Shown: positions 25,401 to 33,260 of the stretch, piece after piece
Layout of the letters: every line of letters starts with the position of its first letter
Position numbering within the stretch: the stretch's first letter is position 1
Assembly: GCF_001428545.1 (NCBI RefSeq)
Contig: NZ_LMHZ01000001.1
Span: 124,961 to 188,960 of the forward strand
DNA from: Noviherbaspirillum sp. Root189
Lineage (GTDB): Bacteria; Pseudomonadota; Gammaproteobacteria; Burkholderiales; Burkholderiaceae_D
DNA length: 64,000 bases
Direction of reading: 5' to 3'
The notes under the pieces: model-generated
The model's input: the letters and a program-made list of their open reading frames with translations, nothing else
Told to the model about the DNA's origin: nothing
The model's database searches: none
Program-made: the position numbers and the translations under genes

Positions 25401-26351
25401 TCAGGCAGTCAGCTGCGCGACTTGTTGGGCACGCGTTGCACGCACCACGGTGACAACATCTGTCATCGGATCAATCTTCCAGGACTTAAGAAAGCCCTGC
25501 TCGACCAGCAAGTCGAGTGCCTTCTTCAAACCATTGCGGAAATGGTAGAGCTGCTGCGCTGAAGAACCACACAGGCCCTTCAAGGTTTCGACCTTGTAAC
25601 CAAAGGGTTCGCGGTGGGTAAAGTAAAAACCATGCAGCCACTTCGCAAGCGGTGATCGCAATTTCAAGCGCTGGCGCCAGTCCAGCTGGGTATAGGCATC
25701 AGCGCCGAACAGTGTGATGAGCTTCGGATTAAGCCTGACCTTCCACTGCCGGTCGGTCTCATCCTTGAAGGTAAATTCCTGCACCAGCGTACCGCCGTAA
25801 CCACGCTTGCCCGAACCAGCATCAAACCGGATCTCCACCGCATTGGCGGTCAGGCGCAGAATGCACAGGCGCAGGCGCTCATAAGAGGGGGAAGAGGTCG
25901 GCCAGCCCATGGACTTGAGCATTGAATAAGCGGTGAAGGACACCTCGTGACCCAGCGGCTGGCTGCGCGCCAGATGGACCAGATTCAGGAATACGTCTTC
26001 GTCGTCCTGGCGCAGTTCCTCGCCGGTATAAAAGATTTCGACACCCTTGACCGAGGTGATCGGCCTTTCCTTCAGGTGCTGACGCGGCTCGTTCTGGCGA
26101 GCGACACTGAACAGGGCGGAGCGCGCGAGAGGATTCGGTAAGCCGCGTACCTGATTTTCCCACAGAGGCAACTGGATAATATTGAGCACCTGCTCGACAT
26201 CGCGGCGGACCGCATCGGCCGACACATCATCACTCGGGTCCAGACTCATCTGGACCTGCCGGCCGGTGCCCTTGCGCTTGGCAGCGAGGGTTTCCTCGAT
26301 TTTTTGCAGCGCATCGCTAAGCGGCTTGTGCTTGATCCCTGTCGGCGGCAT
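25401..26351 (-). CDS. trfA: TrfA-family replication initiator
   Basis: 316-residue homologue of TrfA, the iteron-binding initiator of IncP plasmids. Diagnostic blocks are NPLARSALFSVARQNEPR, YTGEELRQDDEDVFL, HLARSQPLG, TAYSMLKSMGW, RQWKVRLNPKLITLFG, YTQLDWRQRL and the C-terminal GLKKALDLLVEQGFLKSWKI, which span the paired winged-helix domains. ATG 26351 is preferred. The frame stays open to 26579, but that part translates iterons (LERRW, DPRSR, DPRSK). IncP TrfA itself exists in long and short forms, so both starts may be used. No partition, mobilisation or ssb gene is nearby. The surrounding genes are chromosomal. Confidence 0.9.
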   Translation of the reverse strand: MPPTGIKHKPLSDALQKIEETLAAKRKGTGRQVQMSLDPSDDVSADAVRRDVEQVLNIIQLPLWENQVRGLPNPLARSALFSVARQNEPRQHLKERPITSVKGVEIFYTGEELRQDDEDVFLNLVHLARSQPLGHEVSFTAYSMLKSMGWPTSSPSYERLRLCILRLTANAVEIRFDAGSGKRGYGGTLVQEFTFKDETDRQWKVRLNPKLITLFGADAYTQLDWRQRLKLRSPLAKWLHGFYFTHREPFGYKVETLKGLCGSSAQQLYHFRNGLKKALDLLVEQGFLKSWKIDPMTDVVTVVRATRAQQVAQLTA

Positions 26352-26398
26352 GTCATTCCATCCATTTTCGTTGTCAGGAAGCAAGGTATCACGCCTGT

Positions 26399-27060
26399 GG
26401 ACGTATCCCGAGCGTGAAGCGTCGTCGTTGTAGCGTTGAAACACGTATTTCGAGCGTGGGTCGAGCAGCGATTGTGATGAATAAATAGGCACTCCATCGT
26501 TTCTCGAGCGTGGGTCCGCGCACTGAATGCTGTCCGGAGATGGCCATCGTCGTTCGAGCGTGGGTAAATCCCTTTTCAACCTCCCTGGAGCGACAGAAAT
26601 TGGAACCTTAGACAGGTATTGACCAGTGTGGTGAGCAGCATCGGTATCGTATTTCGAGCGTGTACAGCGCGAGCGTCCCTTTGTTGGGGTTCAGCACACG
26701 TATTTCGAGCGAGGCAGACGCCAGTCAATGCCCCAATTATCGTTGTTCCAGCGTGGTCAAAACATGTTCTATCGTGTACCGAACGAGGTGAACTGCGGCT
26801 CTCAAACGAAATTCCTCGTTTTTCGAGCGATGAAACCAGCGAAAACAAAGGTATTGATCGCGATGTCTTGTATCGGACACCAAAACTTCAGCCCTTAAAC
26901 CCGTTTTTGCGGCGCTGGCAGATAAAAATTATCGTGTTTGGAGCGTGGATACCCATCGTTCCCCAACCGTTGAGACACGTCGCTCGGGCGAGCATGGCGC
27001 GTTCGTGGAGCGTGTGATGCTCGTTTGTGGAGCGCGTCAGACACGTATCTCGAGCGCAAA
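26399..27060 (+). repeat. iteron cluster upstream of trfA (putative origin)
   Basis: About 17 direct copies of a ~20-bp element with best form ACACGTATTTCGAGCGTGGG (core CGT-N6-AGCG). Starts are near 26399, 26420, 26441, 26496, 26546, 26646, 26696, 26738, 26770, 26814, 26899, 26930, 26954, 26975, 26997, 27019 and 27041. The last six are phased every 21-24 bp, two helical turns, as in iteron origins. Others are spaced 33-100 bp apart. Several copies are degenerate (26420, 26899, 26954). They should be binding sites of the adjacent TrfA-like protein. Confidence 0.85.
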
Positions 27061-27130
27061 AGATTGAGAATAAATTATTTAAAATCAAATACCTACAAGT
27101 CTTTTTCAGCTGCTTAATCTGGTTTTAATC
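27061..27130. other. AT-rich stretch next to iterons (possible DNA-unwinding element)
   Basis: About 70 bp beginning AAAGATTGAGAATAAATTAT are markedly AT-rich compared with the surroundings and abut the phased end of the iteron cluster, where origins place their unwinding element. No clear DnaA box (TTATNCACA) was found by eye. Confidence 0.45.
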
Positions 27131-27150
27131 TTTGTAATCGACGAAGCAGC

Positions 27151-27170
27151 AACGCTCGAAACACGTGCCT
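27151..27170 (-). repeat. inverted iteron copy at outer edge
   Basis: The plus strand reads AACGCTCGAAACACGTGCCT, the reverse complement of an iteron (CGTGTTTCGAGCGTT). With the copy at 25331 it brackets the trfA/iteron locus in inverted orientation. Confidence 0.75.
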
Positions 27171-27188
27171 TGATGTGCCAAAGGGCAT

Positions 27189-27267
27189 GGAGGGAATAGA
27201 GGGAATGGAGGGAATGGAGAAATATCTATGCGCTCAGAATTAAGGCGATAGTTGATAGTTGATAGTT
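27189..27267. repeat. two short tandem arrays
   Basis: 27189-27219 holds (G/A)GAGGGAAT three times plus a partial copy. 27247-27267 holds three exact copies of GATAGTT. Both lie between the inverted iteron and the FkbM-type gene. Confidence 0.85.
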
Positions 27268-27428
27268 GTATAAAGATCCGTCGAGGGATACGAAAATCCA
27301 GACGCATAGTCCCCGAGGCCAGGTTTCCTGGTTGGTGCTAATGGTGCTGATTCAAAGAGTGGCCGGTGCTAGAATCCTTGTAACCATGTATACGTGAATT
27401 AACACATACTGCCATTTAAGAAAGACTT

Positions 27429-28553
27429 ATGAGTTCCTATTCCAATACATTTATTACAAGAAACCAGATTTATCTCGGCTACGATACTGAAGACCTCCTT
27501 CGCTTGGTGCGCTATCGCCGCCGTGAAGTCGTACTTACGCCGGGGTCTTACACGGACTGGTTCGGTATTAAGACAAGGACAAAATACTTCACCGCTGAAC
27601 AGAACACACTTGATCAGCATGTTCCCCGATTCCCTTTTCCCGATGACGGAATCCATGCAGAGGCTATTGAGTATCTTGGAACGGCTAAAGCTTTGGAAGC
27701 GTCGGGTGACGATGTCACTATCGTAGAGATGGGGGCCGGATACGCCCCTTGGCTGGTCTTCTCGGCTCATGTGGCTAAACGTCTTGGCAAGAAGAAGATC
27801 AGACTTGTGGCGGTCGAAGCAGAGTCGGCTCGACATGAGCTGATGAAGACCCACTTCCAAGACAATGGCATCCCGCTGCCAGGAACAGATGGGCCAGTAA
27901 CAACCGAAATAATCCACGGCGCCATCTCCAATCAGAGAGGCTCTCTGACCTTTGGGAGCGCCAGCATCCTCGATTGGGGAGGTGCATTACAAGAAGGCAA
28001 GGGAGACTATCGCGGTATCCAGACAAAGCAGGAGGTCGTCCCTGCAATGCTCATGAGCGATGTCCTCAAGAATCTTCCTGTGGTCGATCTGCTGCATGTT
28101 GACATTCAAGGCTGGGAAGCAAAGGCGATCGAAGCATCACTTGACGATGTTTGCTCCCGTGTCCGGTACATGCTGATCGGAACTCACAGTCGCCCAATTG
28201 AAGGCGAACTGATTTCCATGCTTCGCGCGTGTGGCTGGAAGCTAATGCATGAAAAGCCCTGCCAGTTCCACTTCACGGCGGAACTTGAAGAACTCAGTGG
28301 GGCAACTTGGCAAGACGGAGCCCAGATTTGGGCTAATACCAAACTAGGAGCCAACCCGAACCCGCCTGTAACCCTGAGCCCTGAGGACATGCGTGTCGCT
28401 GAACAGGAACGCGAGAAGTTGATCGCTGCCCACAACGACCAATATGCTGCGAGAGTTCTTGAGTTGGAACATGAAGTGAAGGCTCTGAAGGAATCCACGA
28501 GCTGGAAAGTAACTGCGCCCTTAAGGAAGCTCCGTTCGGCAGTCAAAGGGTAA
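27429..28553 (+). CDS. FkbM-family methyltransferase
   Basis: 374-residue SAM-dependent methyltransferase-like protein. The SAM-binding loop is TIVEMGAGYAPWLVFSA, with an acidic strand LVAVEAESARHEL and the FkbM signature VDLLHVDIQGWEAKAIEASL. The last ~50 residues form a coiled coil ending STSWKVTAPLRKLRSAVKG, a tail common in bacterial glycan-assembly enzymes. It probably O-methylates a sugar or secondary metabolite. It is an orphan here, with no glycosyltransferase neighbours. Its base composition looks less GC-rich than flanking housekeeping genes, which fits acquisition with the adjacent replicon-like DNA. Confidence 0.83.
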   Translation: MSSYSNTFITRNQIYLGYDTEDLLRLVRYRRREVVLTPGSYTDWFGIKTRTKYFTAEQNTLDQHVPRFPFPDDGIHAEAIEYLGTAKALEASGDDVTIVEMGAGYAPWLVFSAHVAKRLGKKKIRLVAVEAESARHELMKTHFQDNGIPLPGTDGPVTTEIIHGAISNQRGSLTFGSASILDWGGALQEGKGDYRGIQTKQEVVPAMLMSDVLKNLPVVDLLHVDIQGWEAKAIEASLDDVCSRVRYMLIGTHSRPIEGELISMLRACGWKLMHEKPCQFHFTAELEELSGATWQDGAQIWANTKLGANPNPPVTLSPEDMRVAEQEREKLIAAHNDQYAARVLELEHEVKALKESTSWKVTAPLRKLRSAVKG

Positions 28554-29094
28554 ATCTTTGGGGGGAGGCGAGATTTCAAAGCCCCCCGCCGCGAGTCCCC
28601 TCCCTCATGCCTTCAATCCCGCTCGGAGTGACACATAATTGGGCCGTGCATCCCGAGTTTTTTATGGAAGAAACGCCGTAGCGTCAGTCAATGGCTGCGC
28701 AAAAGGTATGAACGCCGACCATTTCCTCAAGCCGCCGTGCCTGCATGCGCGGCCGGCTAATCGTGTTTTGCTTGGGCTGGACTCCCAATGCCCACTTGCC
28801 AATCAGTACATCAAAGCTGGTTTTCCTCTTGAGAGCCATCGTCGCTTGAATGATTCGCCCGGAGTCGCTCGAACTCTTGGTCAAGTTCAAAGCGCACGCA
28901 AGGTTTCTCTGCCTTTGTAGTGCAGGATTACCTCTAGTGGGTTTTTGGGCCGGAAATAGTACGGAAAACCCATGCTTTGCAAGATGTGTACACGTAGACT
29001 TTTCAAGGTTAGGTGTAACACCCACAGGGGACATTCCCCGCTTCAAAGCCTTGCTGGCTCTGGGTTCGGCATCCCATAAGGGCTTTGGAACGGA
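28554..29094. other. non-coding stretch beside tRNA-Arg
   Basis: 540 bp without a supportable gene. A six-G/six-C pairing at 28560-28587 just after the FkbM stop may act in termination. A 120-codon minus frame (28684-29046) has no recognisable domain or convincing ribosome-binding site. This could be decayed mobile DNA. Confidence 0.5.
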
Positions 29095-29170
29095 TGGTGC
29101 GGCTGGCGGGGATCGAACCCACGACCCTTGGCTTCGGAGGCCAATACTCTATCCACTGAGCTACAGCCGC
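29095..29170 (-). tRNA. tRNA-Arg (anticodon CCG)
   Basis: The minus strand folds as a full cloverleaf. The acceptor GCGGCTG pairs with CAGCCGC; the anticodon stem TTGGC/GCCAA encloses loop CTCCGAA with anticodon CCG (decodes CGG); the T-arm has GTGGG-TTCGATC-CCCGC. The discriminator is A and the CCA is encoded (29095-29097). Confidence 0.96.
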
Positions 29171-29563
29171 GTAGGAGGAACGGTGAAGAGGCTGAAGGAT
29201 ACCGGTTTTCCGGTTGCGCGTCCATGCGTACGGTCGACCGGCCTGTGCATCTCAATAAATGCTATGCATCTCTCCTTGTGCAAGGAATGGATATTCAACG
29301 CACTGACAGCCACATTTGGTGCCGTGGAAACCTCCATTCAAACTGGTCATGAAGTCCCATCCGTCCAGTAGGCCAATCGACGCTGCCAATAAAGACGAAG
29401 AAATTACGTATTCGTAGTTACTAATTTCTTGCCCTTGGATCCACCCGGAAACACTGTTCTTTGCGCATTTGACGGATTCGGGCCAAGCGCCTCGCTCTTT
29501 TTTGTGACTAGTCAATAGCGCTGAGTTTATTGACAAGAAAATAATAAAAAAGGGAGGAAGACA
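29171..29563. other. non-coding stretch with inverted repeat
   Basis: About 390 bp upstream of the small membrane protein gene. The only clear structure is a 9-bp perfect inverted repeat AAGAAATTA/TAATTTCTT (29398-29406 and 29422-29430) with a 15-nt spacer, which may be an operator or hairpin. Confidence 0.55.
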
Positions 29564-29767
29564 ATGAATATCGATAAACTGAGGCTGTTGGCAGATGAGG
29601 AAACCAACGATGCAAAGGCGCGCCGACAGCGTCGCAAGCGTAACGAAGTTTTCCGCCATAAACTGGTAAAGCAGCGTGCGTTACAATCTCAACACCGGTA
29701 TCTGATGCTTTCTATCGGCGCAGCTGTAATAACGTGGACGTTTGCCGGAATCCAGGTGTTACGCTAG
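29564..29767 (+). CDS. small single-pass membrane protein
   Basis: 67-residue protein with a very strong ribosome-binding site (GGGAGGAAGAC before the ATG). A highly basic helix (AKARRQRRKRNEVFRHKLVKQ) is followed by one hydrophobic segment near the C-terminus (YLMLSIGAAVITWTFAGIQVL). Topology would be N-in by the positive-inside rule. No family is recognised. It stands alone. Confidence 0.6.
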   Translation: MNIDKLRLLADEETNDAKARRQRRKRNEVFRHKLVKQRALQSQHRYLMLSIGAAVITWTFAGIQVLR

Positions 29768-30079
29768 TCTTTGAATCATTCGCTGAGTTGCCTGCATGCA
29801 GAGCTGTAGTCGGCTCGGAAGCAGTCTGTCCGTCTTCCTCCTCTTCCCCTGCACACCATCCCTTTAATCGATGCATAGCCGTAGTACAGGCATGACGGCA
29901 CCTACCGTTTTCAATTTGATTTGCCCTCTACACGATGCTACAGCCAGCGCATTTCCGTTCCACACCCTGAGCTTTCCGACTATAATCAAGGGTTTTGCGA
30001 GGTGTTGCGCTGCAGTTGGAGAGAGCCCCAGGCCATTTGCACACCCGCCCACCGGTTTTGAAAATGTACTGAGGGAATA
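29768..30079. other. intergenic region before cytochrome gene
   Basis: 312 bp, presumably holding the promoter of the cytochrome gene. No repeat, hairpin with T run or RNA gene was recognised. Confidence 0.5.
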
Positions 30080-30979
30080 ATGAGCAACGCACACAACGAA
30101 CACGAATCCGTTATCAAGACGCCGAAGCAGCTGGTCGCTGCTGTGATTGCCGCGTTCCTGATACCGATTATTTGCATCATCCTGCTGGTTCAGTATGTCT
30201 CCAACGAGTCAAAATCGGGGGCCGGTTCCGACAGCCTGGCACCGGAAGCGGTCGCCGAGCGTCTCAAGCCGGTGGCCGATGTCGGCTTCACGCTGAAAGA
30301 CGTCAACGCACCCAAGGTTCTGCAAACTGGGGAAGCTGTTTATAAAGCTGTTTGTGCAGCCTGCCACACGACCGGGGCCGCGGGCGCGCCAAAAACTGGC
30401 GATGCTGCCGGATGGTCGTCACGTATCAGCCAAGGCCAGGCCACGCTGGTCGAACATGCGATCAAGGGCATCCGTGCCATGCCTGCCAAAGGCGGCAACC
30501 CGGATCTGGACGATGTGGAAGTCGAACGCGCCGTAGTCTTCATGGCGAATCAGTCGGGCGGCAAACTGAAGGAGCCGGTCGTCAAGGAAGCTGCACCGGC
30601 GGCCGCTTCGGCAAATGCTGCACCCGCAGCCAGCGAAGCAGGTGCACAGACCGCATCGGCTACCCAACCGTTAACCTCCTCGCCGTCGCAGCAAACGCAG
30701 GCACTAGCCGCAGCCGCTCCCGCAGCAAAAGCAGACGGCAAGAAGGTCTTTGACGCAAGCTGCGCAGCCTGCCACGGCGCAGGCGTTGCAGGTGCACCGA
30801 AGGTTGGCGACAAGGCGGCATGGGCACCACGCATCCAGCAAGGTTCCGCAACGCTGTACGAACATGCAATCAAGGGCTTCCAGGGCAAAGCCGGTATGAT
30901 GCCTCCGAAGGGCGGTTCCTCCGCATCGGACGAAGAAGTCAAAGCTGCGGTCGACTACATGGCTGACGCAAGCAAGTAA
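30080..30979 (+). CDS. membrane-anchored di-haem cytochrome c (c5-type)
   Basis: 299-residue protein. An uncleaved N-terminal helix (residues 17-40) anchors two class I cytochrome c domains separated by an Ala/Pro-rich linker (about 165-215). The haem motifs are CAACH at 92-96 and 228-232. The likely axial methionines lie in RAMPAKGG and GMMPPKGG, and both domains share the AGAPK.GD..W..RI.QG block, so they are internal duplicates of the c5/CycA type. It likely passes electrons between the bc1 complex and terminal oxidases. Start ATG 30080 with GAGGGAAT upstream. It is convergent with an OmpA gene across a bidirectional terminator. Confidence 0.92.
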   Translation: MSNAHNEHESVIKTPKQLVAAVIAAFLIPIICIILLVQYVSNESKSGAGSDSLAPEAVAERLKPVADVGFTLKDVNAPKVLQTGEAVYKAVCAACHTTGAAGAPKTGDAAGWSSRISQGQATLVEHAIKGIRAMPAKGGNPDLDDVEVERAVVFMANQSGGKLKEPVVKEAAPAAASANAAPAASEAGAQTASATQPLTSSPSQQTQALAAAAPAAKADGKKVFDASCAACHGAGVAGAPKVGDKAAWAPRIQQGSATLYEHAIKGFQGKAGMMPPKGGSSASDEEVKAAVDYMADASK

Positions 30980-31016
30980 ATCAGGAATCAGGCGTCGGCA
31001 TCAACCGTCCGCCCTC

Positions 31017-31046
31017 AAAAAAGCCGACCCGAGGGTCGGCTTTTTT
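31017..31046. terminator. bidirectional terminator
   Basis: AAAAAAGCCGACC (31017-31029), loop CGAG, GGTCGGCTTTTTT (31034-31046). It lies between the convergent cytochrome c and OmpA-family genes and has a T run in both directions. Confidence 0.95.
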
Positions 31047-31079
31047 ATTAGCTGTATGGAGCAAAACCCGAGGGCGGTC

Positions 31080-31787
31080 TCACCTTGGTGGTGGCAGCGG
31101 CTGTCCGGGCTGCGGCGCTTGCGCAGTGCTCTGCGGTTCACCCACGTAGATTTCGACGCGACGATTGCGGGCGCGGTTGGCTTCGGTATCGTTGGCCACC
31201 AGCGGTTCATGAGAACCGCGACCATCGATATTGATCCGGTTCGTCGGGACACCACGCGCAGTCAGGTAGTCCCGTGTACGTGCAGCGCGATTAACCGACA
31301 AGGGGTCGTTGACTGCGTCGCCGCCGGTATTATCTGTATGCCCGACAATGGTCACCCGGCTGTACGGATTCTCGACAAGCCCGGAGGCAAAGCGGTCAAG
31401 AATGGGACGGAAATTCGGTTTGATATCGGAGCGATTGGTATCGAAAGAAATATCGGACGGGATGTCAAGCTTGAGGCGGTTGTCCTGGGTCTGGGTCACC
31501 TGCACACCGGTCCCCTGCGTAACCTGTTCCATTTGCCGCTTTTGCTGCTCCATCCGACTGGACCAGATGTTGCCGATGACAGCGCCTGCAGCACCACCTA
31601 TTGCCGCACCTGTCGCAGTGCGACGTCCTCCACCGGGTCCTGTAGCGGCGCCAAGCACAGCGCCAAGACCTGCGCCAACGCCAGCGCCGGTTGCCGTGCC
31701 ACGCTGTACCTCATTCATATTGGCACAACCACTCAGCGTCACAATAGCGACAAGGGAAGTAACGGTAATTTGCTTGCGCATTTGCAT
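31080..31787 (-). CDS. OmpA-family outer-membrane lipoprotein
   Basis: About 235-residue lipoprotein. The signal sequence has lipobox LSGC. A Gly/Ala-rich glycine-zipper segment (GAGVGAGLGAVLGAATG, then GAAIGGAAGAVIG) is followed by a C-terminal OmpA domain with SDISFDTNRSDIKP and the peptidoglycan-binding signature TIVGHTDNTGG..NRAARTRDYL. Glycine-zipper plus OmpA is the YiaD/Pal-like layout tying the outer membrane to the wall. Several in-frame ATGs (31796, 31787, 31781) precede the signal; 31787 is chosen for spacing from AGAGG, and the true start is uncertain by a few codons. Confidence 0.88.
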   Translation of the reverse strand: MQMRKQITVTSLVAIVTLSGCANMNEVQRGTATGAGVGAGLGAVLGAATGPGGGRRTATGAAIGGAAGAVIGNIWSSRMEQQKRQMEQVTQGTGVQVTQTQDNRLKLDIPSDISFDTNRSDIKPNFRPILDRFASGLVENPYSRVTIVGHTDNTGGDAVNDPLSVNRAARTRDYLTARGVPTNRINIDGRGSHEPLVANDTEANRARNRRVEIYVGEPQSTAQAPQPGQPLPPPR

Positions 31788-31978
31788 GATCTGCATGTCC
31801 TCTTGCGTAATTAAACAAGTTTTGGACATCCATGCGCCGATGCTAGTTCGGCAAGTTACAAATCGAGAGGCTTGTTACTCAAAGTCTGGGAGATGCCCAG
31901 TCCGAGCGCGGACATAACGACGACAGACAAATAATCTGGAATCTCATTATCCAGCAACGCATATCGAATCAAACTGCG

Positions 31979-32353
31979 TCACCTTCCTGCTTCGTGCTGT
32001 TTCCTGCGGGACACGGCAGCCGTCACAGCAGCTGTTACACCAGCCGCCAAAATACTGCTCAGTACGATCTTCAGCACTAATTTTTTCGATGTAAACTTCA
32101 TCAGTCCGGACACCGCAGTAATCAGCAACGGCAAAGCGGTCTGCAGCCTGCCAATCGACAACCCTGCGGCACCCTGATGTCGAAATGTCGAATATACGCG
32201 CATCGCAAGCTGTTCAGTTGCCCCGCGTACCAGCGCCTGCGGCCTCAATCCAGTGCGCACGGTATCTTTGGCGATCATGATTTCAGCGCGATATAGGGCG
32301 CCTTGCGCTATCAATTGTTTCTTGCGCTCTTCCTGGTTCAAGATCGTCTTCAT
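31979..32353 (-). CDS. YqjK-like small membrane protein
   Basis: 124-residue protein, third gene of a DUF883-holin-like operon. The N-terminal part is a charged helix (NQEERKKQLIAQGALYRAEI) and the C-terminus has one hydrophobic segment (LKIVLSSILAAGVTAAVTAA) followed by basic residues. ATG 32353 overlaps the TGA of the preceding gene (TGATG), so translation is coupled. The position and layout correspond to YqjK in the E. coli yqjD-yqjE-yqjK cluster, though sequence similarity is not obvious. Function unknown. Confidence 0.7.
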   Translation of the reverse strand: MKTILNQEERKKQLIAQGALYRAEIMIAKDTVRTGLRPQALVRGATEQLAMRVYSTFRHQGAAGLSIGRLQTALPLLITAVSGLMKFTSKKLVLKIVLSSILAAGVTAAVTAAVSRRKQHEAGR

Positions 32354-32745
32354 CACAATAAAGCGTCGCGGTCTTTGCGCAGCTCGGCCATTGTGGCGGG
32401 CAACGCCAGCACTTTCCGTGCGACGATCACACGCGCATATGCCAGCAGGGCGACTGCGCCGGCGGAATACAGCATCGCCACCAGAAACAGGATCTTCCAT
32501 CCTAAAGCTTCCCACGCCAGTACGACGATCAATGCTGTCCAGCTACCTACGGCAAATAGCAGGATTACGGTGCCAAGGGCAGCAATCATCAACAGCCTGG
32601 CCAGGTTGTCGCGCAGCTCGCCGATCTCGATGGCGGCAAGCTCTACGCGGCTCAGCAACAGGCCGATGCTGTTTTTGATCAGGGCGGCAGTACCTGCTAT
32701 CAGACCCGGATGATTGTCGTCGGGACCGGCGTGACGGGAAGTCAC
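32353..32745 (-). CDS. phage-holin-III-superfamily membrane protein (YqjE-like)
   Basis: 130-residue protein with an amphipathic N-terminal helix (LIKNSIGLLLSRVELAAIEI) and two transmembrane helices (about residues 50-75 and 80-103), the pattern of the Phage_holin_3_6/YqjE family. It starts 4 bp after the DUF883 gene and overlaps the next gene by one base, so the three form a tight operon. In enterobacteria the partners are induced in stationary phase. No phage genes are nearby, so a lytic role is unlikely. Confidence 0.82.
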   Translation of the reverse strand: MTSRHAGPDDNHPGLIAGTAALIKNSIGLLLSRVELAAIEIGELRDNLARLLMIAALGTVILLFAVGSWTALIVVLAWEALGWKILFLVAMLYSAGAVALLAYARVIVARKVLALPATMAELRKDRDALL

Positions 32746-32748
32746 CGA

Positions 32749-33051
32749 TTAACGACGTGAAAGCAGCAGGCCGACGACCAAGCCGGCACCGGCTGCAATA
32801 CCGACAGCTTTCCATGGATTGGTTTGCACGAATTCATCTGTGCTTTGGGCCGCCACCTTGCTTTTTTCCACCGCAATGCCCTGTACTTCCTGCGCCCTAT
32901 CCATTGCGGTATCAAGCAGGGAAAGTCCCTTGGCGCGCAGTTCGTCAGCCTTGCCGCCGGTCGACTGGGTTGCTTCACGGAAGAGGTCCTGTGCTTCCTT
33001 GATCAGGGTTCTCATGTCGTTACGTACGGTTTTGATATTCGAATTCAGCAT
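32749..33051 (-). CDS. DUF883 (YqjD/ElaB) ribosome-associated membrane protein
   Basis: 100-residue protein with a long amphipathic helical N-terminal region. A C-terminal transmembrane segment with glycine motif KAVGIAAGAGLVVGLLLSRR follows, the hallmark of the YqjD/ElaB/YgaM family. The conserved FVQTNPWKAVGI precedes the membrane helix. In E. coli these proteins tether ribosomes to the inner membrane in stationary phase. It is the first gene of the operon, with a promoter presumably in the 209-bp gap upstream. Confidence 0.9.
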   Translation of the reverse strand: MLNSNIKTVRNDMRTLIKEAQDLFREATQSTGGKADELRAKGLSLLDTAMDRAQEVQGIAVEKSKVAAQSTDEFVQTNPWKAVGIAAGAGLVVGLLLSRR

Positions 33052-33260
33052 GGTGATACTCCTTCAAAGTAATCTTTGCTTAACAGTGCTGTACTCATGC
33101 GAGAGGGCAAGACACCATTGGCACAAATAAATTTTACGCTTTCAGCAACATTGCCGCTTATTTATCTTAAGTAATTTGCGAAATCTAAACTTCCCGCCGG
33201 TAGATCACAAGCTTGTTGGAAGCGGAGAACATCACATTCCACATTCCGCATTGTGATGAC

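Noticed and set aside
26399-27060. CRISPR array interpretation of the repeats
   Set aside because: Repeats are about 20 bp, degenerate and irregularly spaced with no unique 30-bp spacers and no cas genes; an iteron array next to a TrfA gene fits better.
28684-29046. 120-codon minus-strand frame near tRNA-Arg
   Set aside because: No recognisable integrase or transposase motif, weak start; kept only as a non-coding stretch.
29252-29659. 135-codon minus-strand frame
   Set aside because: Overlaps a well-supported small plus-strand gene and has no domain or ribosome-binding site.
32353-32745. Phage holin / prophage remnant
   Set aside because: The holin-superfamily hit sits in a DUF883-YqjE-YqjK-type housekeeping operon with no phage genes around it.
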